A stretch of DNA of 64,000 nt from Stenotrophomonas maltophilia (GTDB lineage: Bacteria > Pseudomonadota > Gammaproteobacteria > Xanthomonadales > Xanthomonadaceae): the NCBI RefSeq assembly GCF_039555535.1, contig NZ_CP154630.1:3733001-3797000 (forward strand), written 5' to 3'. The notes beneath the pieces are model-generated. The model was given only the letters and a program-made list of their open reading frames with translations, had not been told where the DNA came from and did not search any database. The translations under genes were made by a program, and so were the position numbers. Positions 46,042-55,658 of this stretch are shown here, in pieces (position 1 is the stretch's first letter; each line of letters opens with the position of its first letter).

Positions 46042-46635
46042 TCAGCGCAGCGCCGACTGCAGCGCCTTGCGGATCACGGTGGCCACTTCGTCGCCTTCAT
46101 TGAAGGCGTCCCGGGCCATGCGGGCGGCTTCAGCCGGCTTGTAGCCCAGCTGCTGCAGCGCCACGGTGGCATCGGACAGCGGGTCGGCCGGGGCCGGGCC
46201 ACTGCCGGTGGGCAGCGCGCCGCCGGCACCGAACTGGGCGGCGCGGTCACGCAGCTCCAGCACCATGCGCTCGGCGGTCTTCTTGCCGATGCCCGGAATG
46301 CGGGTCAGCGCGGTGATGTCGCCGGCCTGGACCATGCGCGCGAATTCCTCGACGGTGACGCCTGACAGCACGGCCAGCGCGATCTTCGCGCCGATGCCGC
46401 TGACCTTCTGCACGTCGCGGAAGAGGCGCCGCTCGCCCTCGCGCAGGAAGCCGTACAGCGAGACGCTGTCTTCCTTCTGTGCGTAATGGGTGTACAGGGT
46501 GACCTCGCGGCCGAGCTCGGGCAGGTCATAGAAGGTGCTCATCGGCGCCTCCAGCTCGTAGCCCACTCCGTTCACGTCCACCACCAGCCACGGCGGCGCC
46601 TTGTAGGCGACGATGCCGCGCAGTCGACCGATCAT
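46042..46635 (-). CDS. ruvA: Holliday junction DNA-binding protein RuvA
   Basis: A 197-residue protein with an N-terminal OB fold ([20 protein letters not shown]), a central helix-hairpin-helix region ([15 protein letters not shown] and [16 protein letters not shown]) and a C-terminal RuvB-binding three-helix domain (about 150-197). It binds four-way junctions as a tetramer. ATG 46635 is the family start. It is 13 bases after ruvC. Confidence 0.97.
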   Translation of the reverse strand: MIGRLRGIVAYKAPPWLVVDVNGVGYELEAPMSTFYDLPELGREVTLYTHYAQKEDSVSLYGFLREGERRLFRDVQKVSGIGAKIALAVLSGVTVEEFARMVQAGDITALTRIPGIGKKTAERMVLELRDRAAQFGAGGALPTGSGPAPADPLSDATVALQQLGYKPAEAARMARDAFNEGDEVATVIRKALQSALR

Positions 46636-46648
46636 TGCGTGCAGCTCC

Positions 46649-47170
46649 TCATTTGCGGCCCCACGCCTGGCGGGCACTGAGCCCCAGGCGGTTGGCCGTC
46701 GCCCTTACGTGGGCATGGGTGATCGCCACCGCCAACGCGTCGGCCGCGTCGGCCTGCAGCTTGGTTTTCAGGTTGAGCATGAGCCCGACCATGTGTTGAA
46801 CCTGTTGCTTTTCGGCGCCACCGCGGCCGACCACCGCCAGCTTGATCTCGCTGGCCGCATATTCGTGCACCGGCAGGTCGCGCAGCACCACGGCCGAGAT
46901 CGCCGCGCCACGGGCCTGGCCCAGCTTCAGCGCTGAATCGGGGTTGCGGGCCATGAACACGCGTTCGATGGCCACTTCCTGTGGCTCGTATTCGCGGCAC
47001 AGGTCGGCCAGGCCCAGCACCAGCAGCTTCATGCGCTGCGGGAAGTCGTCGGCGCCCAGCAGCACCAGCGGCTGGTGGTGCACGTGGCTGACGCGGCCGG
47101 TGGCGTCGACATCGATGATGCCGACCCCGGTCCGCTGTGAACCGGGGTCGATGCCGAGGATGCGGGTCAT
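46649..47170 (-). CDS. ruvC: Crossover junction endodeoxyribonuclease RuvC
   Basis: A 173-residue resolvase of the RNase H fold. The acidic catalytic residues lie in [13 protein letters not shown] (Asp8), EVAIERVF (Glu) and [15 protein letters not shown] (Asp). It cleaves Holliday junctions delivered by RuvAB. It is followed by ruvA after 13 bases and lies 105 bases after the yebC gene. Confidence 0.97.
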   Translation of the reverse strand: MTRILGIDPGSQRTGVGIIDVDATGRVSHVHHQPLVLLGADDFPQRMKLLVLGLADLCREYEPQEVAIERVFMARNPDSALKLGQARGAAISAVVLRDLPVHEYAASEIKLAVVGRGGAEKQQVQHMVGLMLNLKTKLQADAADALAVAITHAHVRATANRLGLSARQAWGRK

Positions 47171-47275
47171 GCCGCACTCCTGGCGGGGCGGAACGGGATG
47201 CGCTGGCAGGCGTATGGGCTCATGACTGTCCGCGGTGACCGTTCAACGGCCCGCGCCCAGGCCGTCGAAGACGGC

Positions 47276-48007
47276 TCAGGCGTAGGCGTCGGCGCCGAGT
47301 TCGGCGTTGGAGTACACGTCCTGCACGTCGTCCAGGTCTTCCAGCATGTCCAGCAGCTTCTTGACCTGCAGGGCGACGTCGCCTTCGACCTTGATGTCGT
47401 TGTCGGCGCGGAAGGTGATCTCGGCGTGGTCGGCGACATGGCCCGCAGCGGTCATTGCATCCTTGACCGCGTTGAACGCGTCAGGGCTGGTGACCACATC
47501 GATCGAGCCGTCGTCCGGATAGACCACAATGTCATCGGCGCCGGCCTCGATGGCCGCCTCGGTGATGGCTTCCTCGTCGGCACCCGGGGCGAAGCTGAGC
47601 ACGCCCAGGCGCTTGAACATGAAGGCCACCGAGCCTTCGGTGCCCATGTTGCCGCCGCACTTGCTGAACGCATGGCGGACATCGGCCACGGTGCGCACGC
47701 GGTTGTCGGTCAGGCAATCGACGATCACGGCCACGCCACCCGGGGCGTAGCCCTCGTAGCGGATTTCCTCGTAATCGACGCCTTCCAGTTCACCGGTGGC
47801 CTTCTTGATGGCGCGCTCGATCACGTCCTTGGACATGTTCACGGCCAGGCCCTTGTCCACCGCCACGCGCAGACGCGGGTTGTTGTTGGGGTCGCCTCCA
47901 CCGCCGCGCGCGGCAACGCCGATCTCGCGGATGATCTTGGTGAAAATCTTGCCGCGCTTCGCGTCGGACGCGTTCTTGCGGGCTTCGATGGAGGGGCCTC
48001 TACCCAT
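47276..48007 (-). CDS. YebC/PmpR-family transcription and translation regulator
   Basis: A 243-residue protein beginning [20 protein letters not shown] and containing [21 protein letters not shown], hallmarks of the YebC family. Members bind DNA or RNA; recent work on the family links YebC to relief of ribosome stalling at proline-rich motifs. It precedes ruvC, the common yebC-ruvCAB order of Proteobacteria. A SMAG pair lies upstream. Confidence 0.95.
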   Translation of the reverse strand: MGRGPSIEARKNASDAKRGKIFTKIIREIGVAARGGGGDPNNNPRLRVAVDKGLAVNMSKDVIERAIKKATGELEGVDYEEIRYEGYAPGGVAVIVDCLTDNRVRTVADVRHAFSKCGGNMGTEGSVAFMFKRLGVLSFAPGADEEAITEAAIEAGADDIVVYPDDGSIDVVTSPDAFNAVKDAMTAAGHVADHAEITFRADNDIKVEGDVALQVKKLLDMLEDLDDVQDVYSNAELGADAYA

Positions 48008-48091
48008 GGGTGCTACCGTCTGGCTGCTTCAGGATCAAGGCGCGGATTCTACCTGATCGGGGGCGGCAACCGTGTCTAGGCCCTTATTGTT

Positions 48092-48159
48092 GTAGAGCCG
48101 AGCCAATGCTCGGCTCAATGGGCCCGACGGAATGCAGCCGAGCATGGGCTCGGCTCTAC
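48092..48159. repeat. SMAG inverted pair
   Basis: GTAG plus AGCCGAGCCAATGCTCGGCT (48092-48115) and the reverse unit with CTAC (48136-48159), separated by 20 bases, lie between the yebC start and the end of the hydrolase gene. Confidence 0.87.
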
Positions 48160-48184
48160 AGGGCGGCCCCGCCCCCCCCTGCCC

Positions 48185-48817
48185 CTATGCCGCCGCCGCG
48201 TCGCGGCTGTGGTCGAACTGGCCGTGGCGCAGGAAATGCGCGGTCTGCCGGGCAGCGTCGGGCGACACCACCAGGCCACTATGGCTGGTACGCACCACGC
48301 AGTGGTCAGCCAGCCCCGGCAGGCGGGTCTCGGCCAGGGCCACGGTGCCATCGGAGGCGTCGTCCATCGCGCCCAGCAGGCTGCCCAGCCCATGCGGCAC
48401 TGAGCCGGCGATCAACCCAACCTCGGCCTTGCCCTGCCAGTCCGGCAGGCCATCCAGCAGCAGCTCGCTGCTGCGGCCCAGCGCCAGGCCCCAGCCATGA
48501 TCGGACAACGAGCGCGCGGTGCCACTGCCGCGCAGCGGCGAGCCCAGGCAGACCACGCGCTGTACCGGCAGCTGCGGATTGCGCCGCAGCGCTTCCAGCG
48601 CCAGCAGCCCGCCCAGGCTGTGGCCGACCAGCGACAACGGGCCGGCATCGGCCAGCCGCTCCAGCAGCTGCGGCACGGCCACGTCCGGGCCACCGAACAC
48701 CGAGGAATAACCAAACGCGTGCACCTGGAAGCCACGCGCGCGCAGGCGCCAGGCCAGCGGCCCGACCCAGGCGCGGGCATTCCAGATGCCATGCAGCAGC
48801 AATACGGGGGGAGTCAT
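48185..48817 (-). CDS. Alpha/beta hydrolase
   Basis: A 210-residue serine hydrolase of the small lipase/esterase type. It starts with LLLHGIWNARAWVGPLAWRL (oxyanion-hole HG) and has the nucleophile elbow GHSLGG at about 65-70; VVRTSHSGLVVSP carries the likely catalytic His near residue 178. There is no signal peptide. It is the last gene of the aspS cluster, 75 bases after the GNAT gene. The substrate is unknown. Confidence 0.85.
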   Translation of the reverse strand: MTPPVLLLHGIWNARAWVGPLAWRLRARGFQVHAFGYSSVFGGPDVAVPQLLERLADAGPLSLVGHSLGGLLALEALRRNPQLPVQRVVCLGSPLRGSGTARSLSDHGWGLALGRSSELLLDGLPDWQGKAEVGLIAGSVPHGLGSLLGAMDDASDGTVALAETRLPGLADHCVVRTSHSGLVVSPDAARQTAHFLRHGQFDHSRDAAAA

Positions 48818-48892
48818 GCAAACAGCCTGGCAGTCAGCGGGGCAGGAACGTACGGTGATTGAACACGCGCGCGCAGCAAGCGGCGGTGAACA

Positions 48893-49414
48893 TCAGGCTG
48901 CGCGCGGTGCGCGGCGCAGGATGAATTCGAGATCGTTCGTGTCGCCCACCGGGAACAGGTATTCGCCGGCCTTCTCGAAACCGTAGCGGGCGTAGAAGCG
49001 CTGTGCGCCGAAGTTTTCCGACCACACGCCCAGCCACAGGGTGCGCGGGCCTTCGTGTTCCAGCCAGGCCAGTGCGGTTTCCAGCAGGCGGCTGCCCCAG
49101 CCACAGCTCTGCTGGGTCTTGATCAGGTACAGGCGCTTGAGCTCGCCGTCACCGGGCTTCACGTCCGGGTGCGGCAGGCCACAGGGACCGGCGGCGGCAT
49201 GGCCGACCGCCTCCCCGTCCAGCTCGAGCAGCCACACCGCGTAATCCGGGTGGGCCAGGATCACGCGCTGGCGCTCGACCGTATAGGCCTCCTCAAGGAA
49301 GGCCTGGAGGTCCTGCGGCGGATACAGATGGCCGAAGGTTTCGGTGAACGTGCGGGCCGCCAGCGCCGACAGGGTCGGCGCGTCGTCCACAGTAGCGCGG
49401 CGGATCGAATACAT
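48893..49414 (-). CDS. GNAT-family N-acetyltransferase (paralog of the gene at 28055)
   Basis: A 173-residue GNAT enzyme with RRATVDDAPTLSALAARTF at the start, CGWGSRLLETALAWL as the acetyl-CoA helix, and TLWLGVWSENFGAQRFYARY followed by PVGDTNDLEFILRR. It shares this end almost exactly with the protein at 28055-28567. ATG 49414 was chosen because the open frame upstream is only the antisense of the acidic gene's tail. It sits 31 bases after the acidic-protein gene. Confidence 0.87.
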   Translation of the reverse strand: MYSIRRATVDDAPTLSALAARTFTETFGHLYPPQDLQAFLEEAYTVERQRVILAHPDYAVWLLELDGEAVGHAAAGPCGLPHPDVKPGDGELKRLYLIKTQQSCGWGSRLLETALAWLEHEGPRTLWLGVWSENFGAQRFYARYGFEKAGEYLFPVGDTNDLEFILRRAPRAA

Positions 49415-49445
49415 GCAGGAAGTTGACGTCAGCGCGGAGGGACGG

Positions 49446-49772
49446 TCAAGCCTTTTCCGACGATTCCGCTTCTTCGTCTTCCTCGTCCTCTTCCTCGTAT
49501 TCCTCTTCGTCCTCTTCTTCCTCGCCTTCCTCGCCTTCCTCGTCCTCGTCGTACTCTTCCTCTTCGTCGTCTTCGTAATCCTCGACGCCGAAGTCTTCAC
49601 CGTCCCAGCGGCCTTCGCCGTCGGAGACGAAGGTCAGGGCCATCGCCGCCGGGTTGGTACCGACGCGGACCAGCCAACCACCGAACACACGCGCACGCTC
49701 GGTGACCAGATTGGCCTCGGCGCCTTCATTGCCCAGCTTTTCCCACTCCAGCGAAAACGCGAACTCGGTCAT
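49446..49772 (-). CDS. Small protein with an extremely acidic C-terminal tail
   Basis: A 108-residue protein. Residues 1-56 form a small folded-looking domain with three Trp (SLEWEKLGNEGAEANL, GGWLVRVGTN, MALTFVSDGEGRW). From 64 to 101, 33 of 38 residues are Asp or Glu, interrupted only by Tyr and Gly. Such a tail could mimic nucleic acid, bind basic proteins or chelate metals; none is shown. It follows aspS by 16 bases and precedes the GNAT by 31, so it is probably cotranscribed with them. I know similar hypothetical proteins in Xanthomonads but no function. Confidence 0.8.
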   Translation of the reverse strand: MTEFAFSLEWEKLGNEGAEANLVTERARVFGGWLVRVGTNPAAMALTFVSDGEGRWDGEDFGVEDYEDDEEEEYDEDEEGEEGEEEEDEEEYEEEDEEDEEAESSEKA

Positions 49773-49788
49773 TGCCTGGATCTCCTGA

Positions 49789-51540
49789 TCAGTTGGTCTT
49801 GGGGCGAACCTGGATGTGCACTTCGGCCAGCTGCGCGTCGACGATCGGCGACGGCGCGTCGGTCATCAGATCCTGTGCACCGGTGGTCTTCGGGAACGGG
49901 ATCACGTCGCGGATCGACTCGGTGCCGGCCATCAACGCGGCGATGCGGTCGATACCGAAGGCGATGCCACCGTGCGGCGGCGCGCCGTAGTTCAGCGCGT
50001 CGAGCAGGAAGCCGAACTTGGCACGGGCCTCCTCGGCACCGATGCCGAGCAGCTCGAACACCGCGCTCTGCATGTCCGGACGGTGGATACGGATCGAACC
50101 ACCGCCGATTTCATTGCCGTTGAGCACCATGTCGTAGCCGCGCGAAACGGCGGTACGGGCGTTGGCGCGCAGGTCGGCGATGTCGTCCACGGCCGGTGCG
50201 GTGAAGGGGTGGTGCAGGGCGACGTAACGCTGTTCTTCCTCGTCCCACTCGAACATCGGGAAGTCGGTGACCCACAGCGGCGCCCAGCCCTCGGCGACCA
50301 GGCCGAAGTCCTTGCCGGCCTTCAGGCGCAGGGCGCCCATGAAGTCGGAGACCTTGTTGTAGCCACCGGCGCCGAAGAACACGATGTCACCGTTGCCGGC
50401 ACCGACGTGGGCGACCAGCGCGGCGAAGGACGCTTCGCTGAAGAACTTCTGGATCGGCGAGCTGACTTCGCCGTTGTCGGCGATCTTGATGTAGGCCAGG
50501 CCCTTGGCGCCGTACTTGGCGGCATGCGCGGCGTATTCGTCGATCTGCTTGCGCGACAGCGACGCACCGCCCGGGATGCGCAGCGCAGCCACGCGGCCCT
50601 CGGCATCATTGGCCGGGCCGGTGAACACCGGGAACTCGCTGTCCTTGACCAGTTCAGCCACGTCCACCAGTTCCAGCGCGATGCGCAGGTCCGGCTTGTC
50701 CGAGCCGTAGCGGCGCATGGCTTCAGCCCAGGTCATCCGCGGGAAGCTGGCATCCAGCTGCACGTCCACCACTTCCTTGAAGATGGCGCGGATCATGTCT
50801 TCGACGAAGTCCTGCACGTCGCGCTCGCGGACGAAGGCGAATTCCATGTCCAGCTGGGTGAACTCCAGCTGGCGGTCGGCACGCAGGGCCTCATCGCGGA
50901 AGCAGCGCGCGATCTGGTAGTAGCGGTCGAAGCCGGCCACCATCAGGATCTGCTTGAACAGCTGCGGGCTCTGCGGCAGGGCGTAGAACTCGCCCGGGTG
51001 CATGCGCGCCGGCACCAGGAAGTCGCGCGCGCCTTCCGGGGTGGCCTTGGTCAGGATCGGGGTTTCGATGTCCTGGAAGCCCTTCTCGTCCAGGTGGCGG
51101 CGCAGGGCCTGCACCAGCTTGATGCGGGTGCGCTGCATGCGCTGCATTTCCGGGCGGCGCAGGTCCAGGTAGCGGTACTTCAGGCGGGTTTCCTCGCCCG
51201 GGTTCTCGTGGGCGTGGAACGGCAGCGGCGCGGCCTTGTTCAGCACGGTGATGGCGGTGGCGATCACTTCCACCTTGCCGGTGCGCATCTTGTCGTTCAC
51301 CGCGTGGCGGGCGCGCACGACGCCTTCCACATGCAGCACGTCCTCGTAGCCCAGCGACGCGGCCACGGCGAACACTTCGGCATTGTCGACCTCCACCGTC
51401 ACCTGCACGATGCCTTCATGATCGCGGAGATCGATGAAGCAGACGCCGCCCTGGTTACGGGCCACGTCGGTCCAGCCGGCGAGGGTGACAGTCTGGCCAA
51501 TCAGGGTCTCGTCGACCAGGCCGCAGAAGTGGGTACGCAT
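49789..51540 (-). CDS. aspS: Aspartyl-tRNA synthetase
   Basis: A 583-residue class IIb synthetase charging tRNA-Asp in the cytoplasm. The N-terminal OB anticodon-binding domain begins [18 protein letters not shown]. Motif 2 is [20 protein letters not shown], the bacterial GAD insert lies between, and motif 3 is [16 protein letters not shown] 51540 is the family start. Without asnS or gatCAB in view, discriminating or non-discriminating type cannot be decided. It is the first gene of a four-gene minus-strand cluster. Confidence 0.97.
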   Translation of the reverse strand: MRTHFCGLVDETLIGQTVTLAGWTDVARNQGGVCFIDLRDHEGIVQVTVEVDNAEVFAVAASLGYEDVLHVEGVVRARHAVNDKMRTGKVEVIATAITVLNKAAPLPFHAHENPGEETRLKYRYLDLRRPEMQRMQRTRIKLVQALRRHLDEKGFQDIETPILTKATPEGARDFLVPARMHPGEFYALPQSPQLFKQILMVAGFDRYYQIARCFRDEALRADRQLEFTQLDMEFAFVRERDVQDFVEDMIRAIFKEVVDVQLDASFPRMTWAEAMRRYGSDKPDLRIALELVDVAELVKDSEFPVFTGPANDAEGRVAALRIPGGASLSRKQIDEYAAHAAKYGAKGLAYIKIADNGEVSSPIQKFFSEASFAALVAHVGAGNGDIVFFGAGGYNKVSDFMGALRLKAGKDFGLVAEGWAPLWVTDFPMFEWDEEEQRYVALHHPFTAPAVDDIADLRANARTAVSRGYDMVLNGNEIGGGSIRIHRPDMQSAVFELLGIGAEEARAKFGFLLDALNYGAPPHGGIAFGIDRIAALMAGTESIRDVIPFPKTTGAQDLMTDAPSPIVDAQLAEVHIQVRPKTN

Positions 51541-51698
51541 GGGGGGAAGCTCCGCTGGAGAACGCCGGCACCGGATGGGGGCCGGAAAGCCTCGTATTCT
51601 GCGGCCGAGGCCCCGGCCGGGGCAAATCCGGCCAGTCACACCGGCTTGATCGCCCCCCTCCCTATAGTCGGGCACCTGCCACCGTATGGGATGCCGCC

Positions 51699-52442
51699 AT
51701 GAAACCGCTGTCCCTGGCCAGCCTGGCCGTAACCCTCAGCCTGGGTGCCCTGGGCACCCTCACCCTGCCCGCCCCATCCGCCTCTGCGCAGAACGGGGTG
51801 ATCCGCTGCGAAAGCCAGAGCAACCGCGAACGGGTCTGCAACACCGGCTGGCGCGGCGCGCAGCTGGTCCGTCAGTTGTCTGGCAGCCCCTGCGAGGAAG
51901 GCCGCACCTGGGGCAGCCGCAACGGCACCATCTGGGTCACCGGCGGCTGCCGCGCCGAGTTCGTCGAGTCGCGCGGCGGCTGGGGCGGTGGCAATGGCGG
52001 CGGCTGGGGTGGCAACAACGGTCGACCCGGCGAGACCATCCGCTGCGAAAGCCAGAACAATCGCGAGCGCAGCTGCCCGGTCGGCTGGCGCAATGCCCGC
52101 CTGGTCCGCCAGTTGTCCGGCAGTCCTTGCGAGGAGGGCCGTACCTGGGGTGTGCGCAACGGCGCGGTGTGGGTCAGCAATGGCTGCCGCGCCGAATTCG
52201 CCGAGGCCCGCGGCTGGGGCGGTGGTGGTGGCGGCTGGGGCGGTGGCAACAGCAACTATTCCGTCACCTGCAGCAGCAACAACAACCGTTCGCAGACCTG
52301 CGACTGGGATGATCGCCAGGGCCGGCCAGTGCTGCAGCAGCAGCTGTCCGGCAGCGCCTGCCAGGAAGGCCGCAGCTGGGGCTACTCGCGCGGCCAGGTG
52401 TGGGTGAGCAACGGCTGCCGCGCGCGCTTCGGTACGCGCTGA
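51699..52442 (+). CDS. Exported DUF3011 triple-repeat protein
   Basis: A 247-residue secreted protein with a signal peptide (1-30). Three homologous Cys-rich repeats lie at about 34-89, 113-169 and 188-245, joined by Gly/Trp linkers ([10 protein letters not shown] type). Each repeat has a C-x(n)-C pair, LSGS(P/A)C(E/Q)EGR and a final (T/S)-(G/N)-G-C-R-A. Repeats 1 and 2 are much closer to each other than to 3. DUF3011 proteins are of unknown role; disulfide-stabilised, periplasmic or surface binding is likely. Confidence 0.88.
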   Translation: MKPLSLASLAVTLSLGALGTLTLPAPSASAQNGVIRCESQSNRERVCNTGWRGAQLVRQLSGSPCEEGRTWGSRNGTIWVTGGCRAEFVESRGGWGGGNGGGWGGNNGRPGETIRCESQNNRERSCPVGWRNARLVRQLSGSPCEEGRTWGVRNGAVWVSNGCRAEFAEARGWGGGGGGWGGGNSNYSVTCSSNNNRSQTCDWDDRQGRPVLQQQLSGSACQEGRSWGYSRGQVWVSNGCRARFGTR

Positions 52443-52576
52443 GTTGCGGGGGCGGATCCCTGGCCAGCGGCCAGGGCTCTTACCCCGGCCAGGCATCCCG
52501 CATCCACGCATGGCGTGGGTCTACTGGCGGTCTTTCCGGGGTCGGAGCCCTCCGCAGGAGGGATCCGATCCCGCGA

Positions 52577-53218
52577 TCACGGTGCGGGCGCTTTGTCGTC
52601 GCCCCAGGGCGGCGGCGGCAGATCGACCGGCTTGCTCAGGTCGAACTGCACGCGGAACCGGCGGCCCTCCGGGCGCGTCAACTCGTAGACGAACGTCTGG
52701 TCCGGATCGATCTCCATCGCCCAGGTGTTGTGCGTGGAAGCCAGCATGTCGGCACGGCGGAACATCGCCACCGAGTCGGCATCGGCCGGGAACTGCTGAC
52801 GTTCGGCAGTTCCCGGCGGCGTGCTGTCGCCACCGTACAGGGTGATCGCGTCGGGGCTGCCGTCTTCGTGGCGATGGTCGTGTTTCAGGCGCAGCCCGTT
52901 CGGCGTGCGGGTCAGCACCCAGGTCCGCGAGTGGTCATCACCGACATGGAACGGGATGCGCAGCTCATGCGCCGGATCGGCGCAGCCGCGCACATGCATC
53001 ACCAGGCGCTGCCCGGCGAACGGGTCCTTGCCGGTTGGTGCCGGCGTGTCCTCCACCACCTTGCCTGCGTAGGCCTGGCCGCAATGTGCGGCGATGGCGG
53101 CCATGAACGCATCGGCCGGTGCGGTCGCCAGGTCATGGGCGACCGTATCGGAGCGCTGCGTGCACGCAGCGAGGCTGAGCAGGAGGGCGGCGGTAGTGGC
53201 AACGGCAATCGGTCTCAT
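52577..53218 (-). CDS. Lipoprotein of unknown function
   Basis: A 213-residue lipoprotein with signal MRPIAVATTAALLLSLAAC and lipobox Cys19. The mature part has HCGQAYAGKVVEDTPAP near the start, HVRGCADPAHELRIPFHVGDDHSRTW in the middle and a Pro-rich end. Two further Cys may form a disulfide. The EIDPDQTFVYELTRP stretch resembles proteins seen in other Xanthomonads; I do not know a function. It is convergent with the DUF3011 gene. Confidence 0.78.
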   Translation of the reverse strand: MRPIAVATTAALLLSLAACTQRSDTVAHDLATAPADAFMAAIAAHCGQAYAGKVVEDTPAPTGKDPFAGQRLVMHVRGCADPAHELRIPFHVGDDHSRTWVLTRTPNGLRLKHDHRHEDGSPDAITLYGGDSTPPGTAERQQFPADADSVAMFRRADMLASTHNTWAMEIDPDQTFVYELTRPEGRRFRVQFDLSKPVDLPPPPWGDDKAPAP

Positions 53219-53271
53219 GCCCCAACCCTAACGGCCATGGCCGATGGGCGCAAACCGCGCGCCAGGTCCGC

Positions 53272-54486
53272 TCAGCGCTCGGCAGACGGTGCTGCCGGCA
53301 GTACTTCGGTCGCCGCCACCGGTGCGGCCTCGCCCTCGCCGGCCGGCTCCTGTTCCACCGGGTCGACATCGAACGGGGTACGGAACACCAGCGACGGCAG
53401 CAGCGTGGTCAACGCGGCATACAGCAGCAGCGCGCCGAACAGCACCGCCGGAATCTGGAAGCGCTCGCGCATGATCGCCGCCAGCACCAGGGTGAAGATC
53501 AGCGTCGGTGCCAGCGCCAGCGAGACCCGCAGGCTGCTGCGGAAGCTCTCGCCGAACATCACCCGGCGCTGCAACCAGACCACGCCGATGCGCAGCGGCA
53601 GCACCACCAGGGTGATCACGATGCCCAGCCCCAGCGCCTCGAAGCTGAGCGCTTCACTGGGCACCTTGGTGCCGGCGTTGAAGAAGTAGAACGGCACGAA
53701 GAACGAGGCGAACAAGCGCAGCGCGTGCAGGTTCTCGTGCGAGGCCAGCAGCGGCATGCGCTGGTGCAGCAGACGCGCGACCAGCCCGGCGATGAACGCG
53801 CCGACCAGGTAGTACACGCCCAGCAGGTAGGTGATGTAGGCCGCCACCATGCCCACCATCACCAGCAGCGAGAACTCTGAACCCGGCGCGTGCGGCGCCA
53901 CCCAGCGTCCCAGCGCGATGAACAGCAGCGGCAGGCCGACCATCATCGCCAGCAGGGCCAGGCTGGACAGCGCCATGTGGCCCGGATCGCCGGCCTGCAG
54001 CACGATGAACAACGCCGCCAGCGCCAGCAGTTCACCAGCGATGGCCTTGCTGGTCACCCAGAACCGCTCGTCTTCGCTCAGGCCCAGCCGTGACAGCGAA
54101 TCCATGATGAAACCAGTGGAGGGCGTCAGCAGCGCCAGCGCCAACAGGCCGGCGGCCTGCCAAGGCAATCCCGCATAGCGCCAGGCCAGCCAGCCCACGC
54201 CGAACAGCGTCGCACTGCGGATCACCAGGTGCGCCAACAGCGGCCACATGCCACGACGTAGCGCCTGCAGGTCCACTTCCAGGCCCGCGAACAGGAACAG
54301 CGAGGAAATACCCAGCGTGGCCAGCAGGCCGATCACCGCATCGTGGGCCTGGTCGCCCAGCCAGAGCATGCCGATGATGCCGAACAGCAGGCAGGTCAGT
54401 GGTGCGGGCAGGCTGAAGCGCTGCAGCGCGCGCGGGATCACCAGCAGCGCGAAGATCAGCAGCAGGTAGATCAACTCATGGCTCAT
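53272..54486 (-). CDS. CPA2-family cation:proton antiporter
   Basis: A 404-residue membrane protein with about 12 hydrophobic helices of the Na+/H+ exchanger (PF00999) fold: LFGIIGMLWLGDQAHDAVIG, LFLFAGLEVDLQALRRG and LALLTPSTGFIMDSLSRLGL, in which polar residues mark the ion site. There is no TrkA-N domain, unlike the exchanger at 61384. The C-terminal 40 residues are acidic and Ala/Pro-rich. ATG 54486 was chosen. It lies 85 bases downstream of blaL2 but has no evident link to it. Confidence 0.88.
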   Translation of the reverse strand: MSHELIYLLLIFALLVIPRALQRFSLPAPLTCLLFGIIGMLWLGDQAHDAVIGLLATLGISSLFLFAGLEVDLQALRRGMWPLLAHLVIRSATLFGVGWLAWRYAGLPWQAAGLLALALLTPSTGFIMDSLSRLGLSEDERFWVTSKAIAGELLALAALFIVLQAGDPGHMALSSLALLAMMVGLPLLFIALGRWVAPHAPGSEFSLLVMVGMVAAYITYLLGVYYLVGAFIAGLVARLLHQRMPLLASHENLHALRLFASFFVPFYFFNAGTKVPSEALSFEALGLGIVITLVVLPLRIGVVWLQRRVMFGESFRSSLRVSLALAPTLIFTLVLAAIMRERFQIPAVLFGALLLYAALTTLLPSLVFRTPFDVDPVEQEPAGEGEAAPVAATEVLPAAPSAER

Positions 54487-54571
54487 CGGGGTCTTCCGTG
54501 GGGTTCGAACGCGCGCAGGATGCGCGCGCCGAACCGATCCGGCAAGCCACGTTTGAATGACCCCGGTTACC

Positions 54572-55483
54572 TCATCCAATCAGTCGGTCGGCGATCCGGC
54601 CTACCTGGGCCAGCACCAGGGCGCGCTGCTCGTTGCTGATCGCGCCGGCCTGCAGATAGGCGGTCAGCACCCACGGCGCGCCGCCCGCGCGCGGCCACAA
54701 CACGGCGATGTCGTTGCGCGCGTCCTCGCCATTGCTGCCGGTCTTGTCGCCCACCCGCCAGCGCTTGCCCAGGCCCGCGCGCAGGCAGGCATCGCCGGTT
54801 TCATTGTCGATCAACCAGTCGGCCAGCTGCTGGCGCGATGCCGGCTGCAGCACTTTCCCCAGCACCACGCGCTGCAGCGAACCAGCCATCGCCGCCGGCG
54901 TGGTGGTGTCGCGCGGGTCACCTTCGGCGAAGCTGTTCATTTCCGGCTCCAGCCGGTCGCTGCGGCTGACCGCATCGCCGCTGGCACGCAGGAACGCGGT
55001 GACCGCTGGCGGCCCGCCGACCACACCGAACAACAGGTTGGCAGCCGTGTTGTCGCTGGTGATGACCGTGGCCCGGCACAGGTCGCGCACGGTCATGTCC
55101 TTGCCGGCATGGCGGCGGGTCACCGGTGCGTGCGAGAGCAGGTCGGCCTCGCGCACCGGTACGCGCCGGTCGAGCAGCGAAGGGGTGCGTTCGGCCTGGC
55201 TGAGCACGGTCGCGGCCAGCATGCTCTTGAAGGTGCTGCACATCGGGAAACGCTCGTCCTGGCGATGGCCGACGCGGCGGCCGCTGGCGGTATCGAGCAG
55301 GGTCACGCCCAGACGGCCGGCGCAGGCCTTCTCCAGCGCGGCGAAATCACTGGCGGCGGCGATGGCCGCATCGGCCGGGGCGGCGGCGGTCGTGGCGCCC
55401 GCCGCACGTGCCAGCAACGGCAGGGCGAGCGAGGAAGCAACAGCGGCACCACTGAACTGCAGGAATCGGCGACGGGCGAGCAT
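54572..55483 (-). CDS. blaL2: Inducible class A beta-lactamase L2
   Basis: A 303-residue class A serine beta-lactamase. Twin arginines in ARRRFLQFSG and the following hydrophobic segment predict Tat export to the periplasm. Active-site residues are Ser83-Thr-Phe-Lys86 (Ambler 70-73), Ser-Asp-Asn 143-145 (130-132), Glu179 with Asn183 (166, 170) and Lys-Thr-Gly 247-249 (234-236). Size and sequence are those of the L2 cephalosporinase of Stenotrophomonas maltophilia. It is divergent from ampR, which controls its induction by beta-lactams. Confidence 0.97.
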   Translation of the reverse strand: MLARRRFLQFSGAAVASSLALPLLARAAGATTAAAPADAAIAAASDFAALEKACAGRLGVTLLDTASGRRVGHRQDERFPMCSTFKSMLAATVLSQAERTPSLLDRRVPVREADLLSHAPVTRRHAGKDMTVRDLCRATVITSDNTAANLLFGVVGGPPAVTAFLRASGDAVSRSDRLEPEMNSFAEGDPRDTTTPAAMAGSLQRVVLGKVLQPASRQQLADWLIDNETGDACLRAGLGKRWRVGDKTGSNGEDARNDIAVLWPRAGGAPWVLTAYLQAGAISNEQRALVLAQVGRIADRLIG

Positions 55484-55658
55484 GCGGGGTTCTCCTGGGG
55501 ACCGTTCGATTATTGGCGTCGCCCACCGGGGCGACCAGCGCAAAAAATCAGCGCGAGCCATTAGCTGAACTCATGCCTGTCGCATTCAACCCCTTAATTT
55601 TCCGAAATCACCCGTTGCCACGCTAGGATCATCCATCACTCCAGCTCACGACTGCGCC
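55484..55658. promoter_or_regulatory. blaL2-ampR divergent control region
   Basis: These 175 bases separate the two divergent starts and must contain both promoters and the AmpR operator (LysR type, T-N11-A within a dyad). It includes an AT-rich stretch at about 55595-55610. I could not assign the exact operator by eye. Confidence 0.6.

Noticed and set aside
48893..49600. N-terminal basic extension (KRT/KRK repeats) of the GNAT gene at 48893
   Set aside because: The extension is the overlapping reading of the Asp/Glu codons of the neighbouring acidic gene, so the GNAT starts at 49414.
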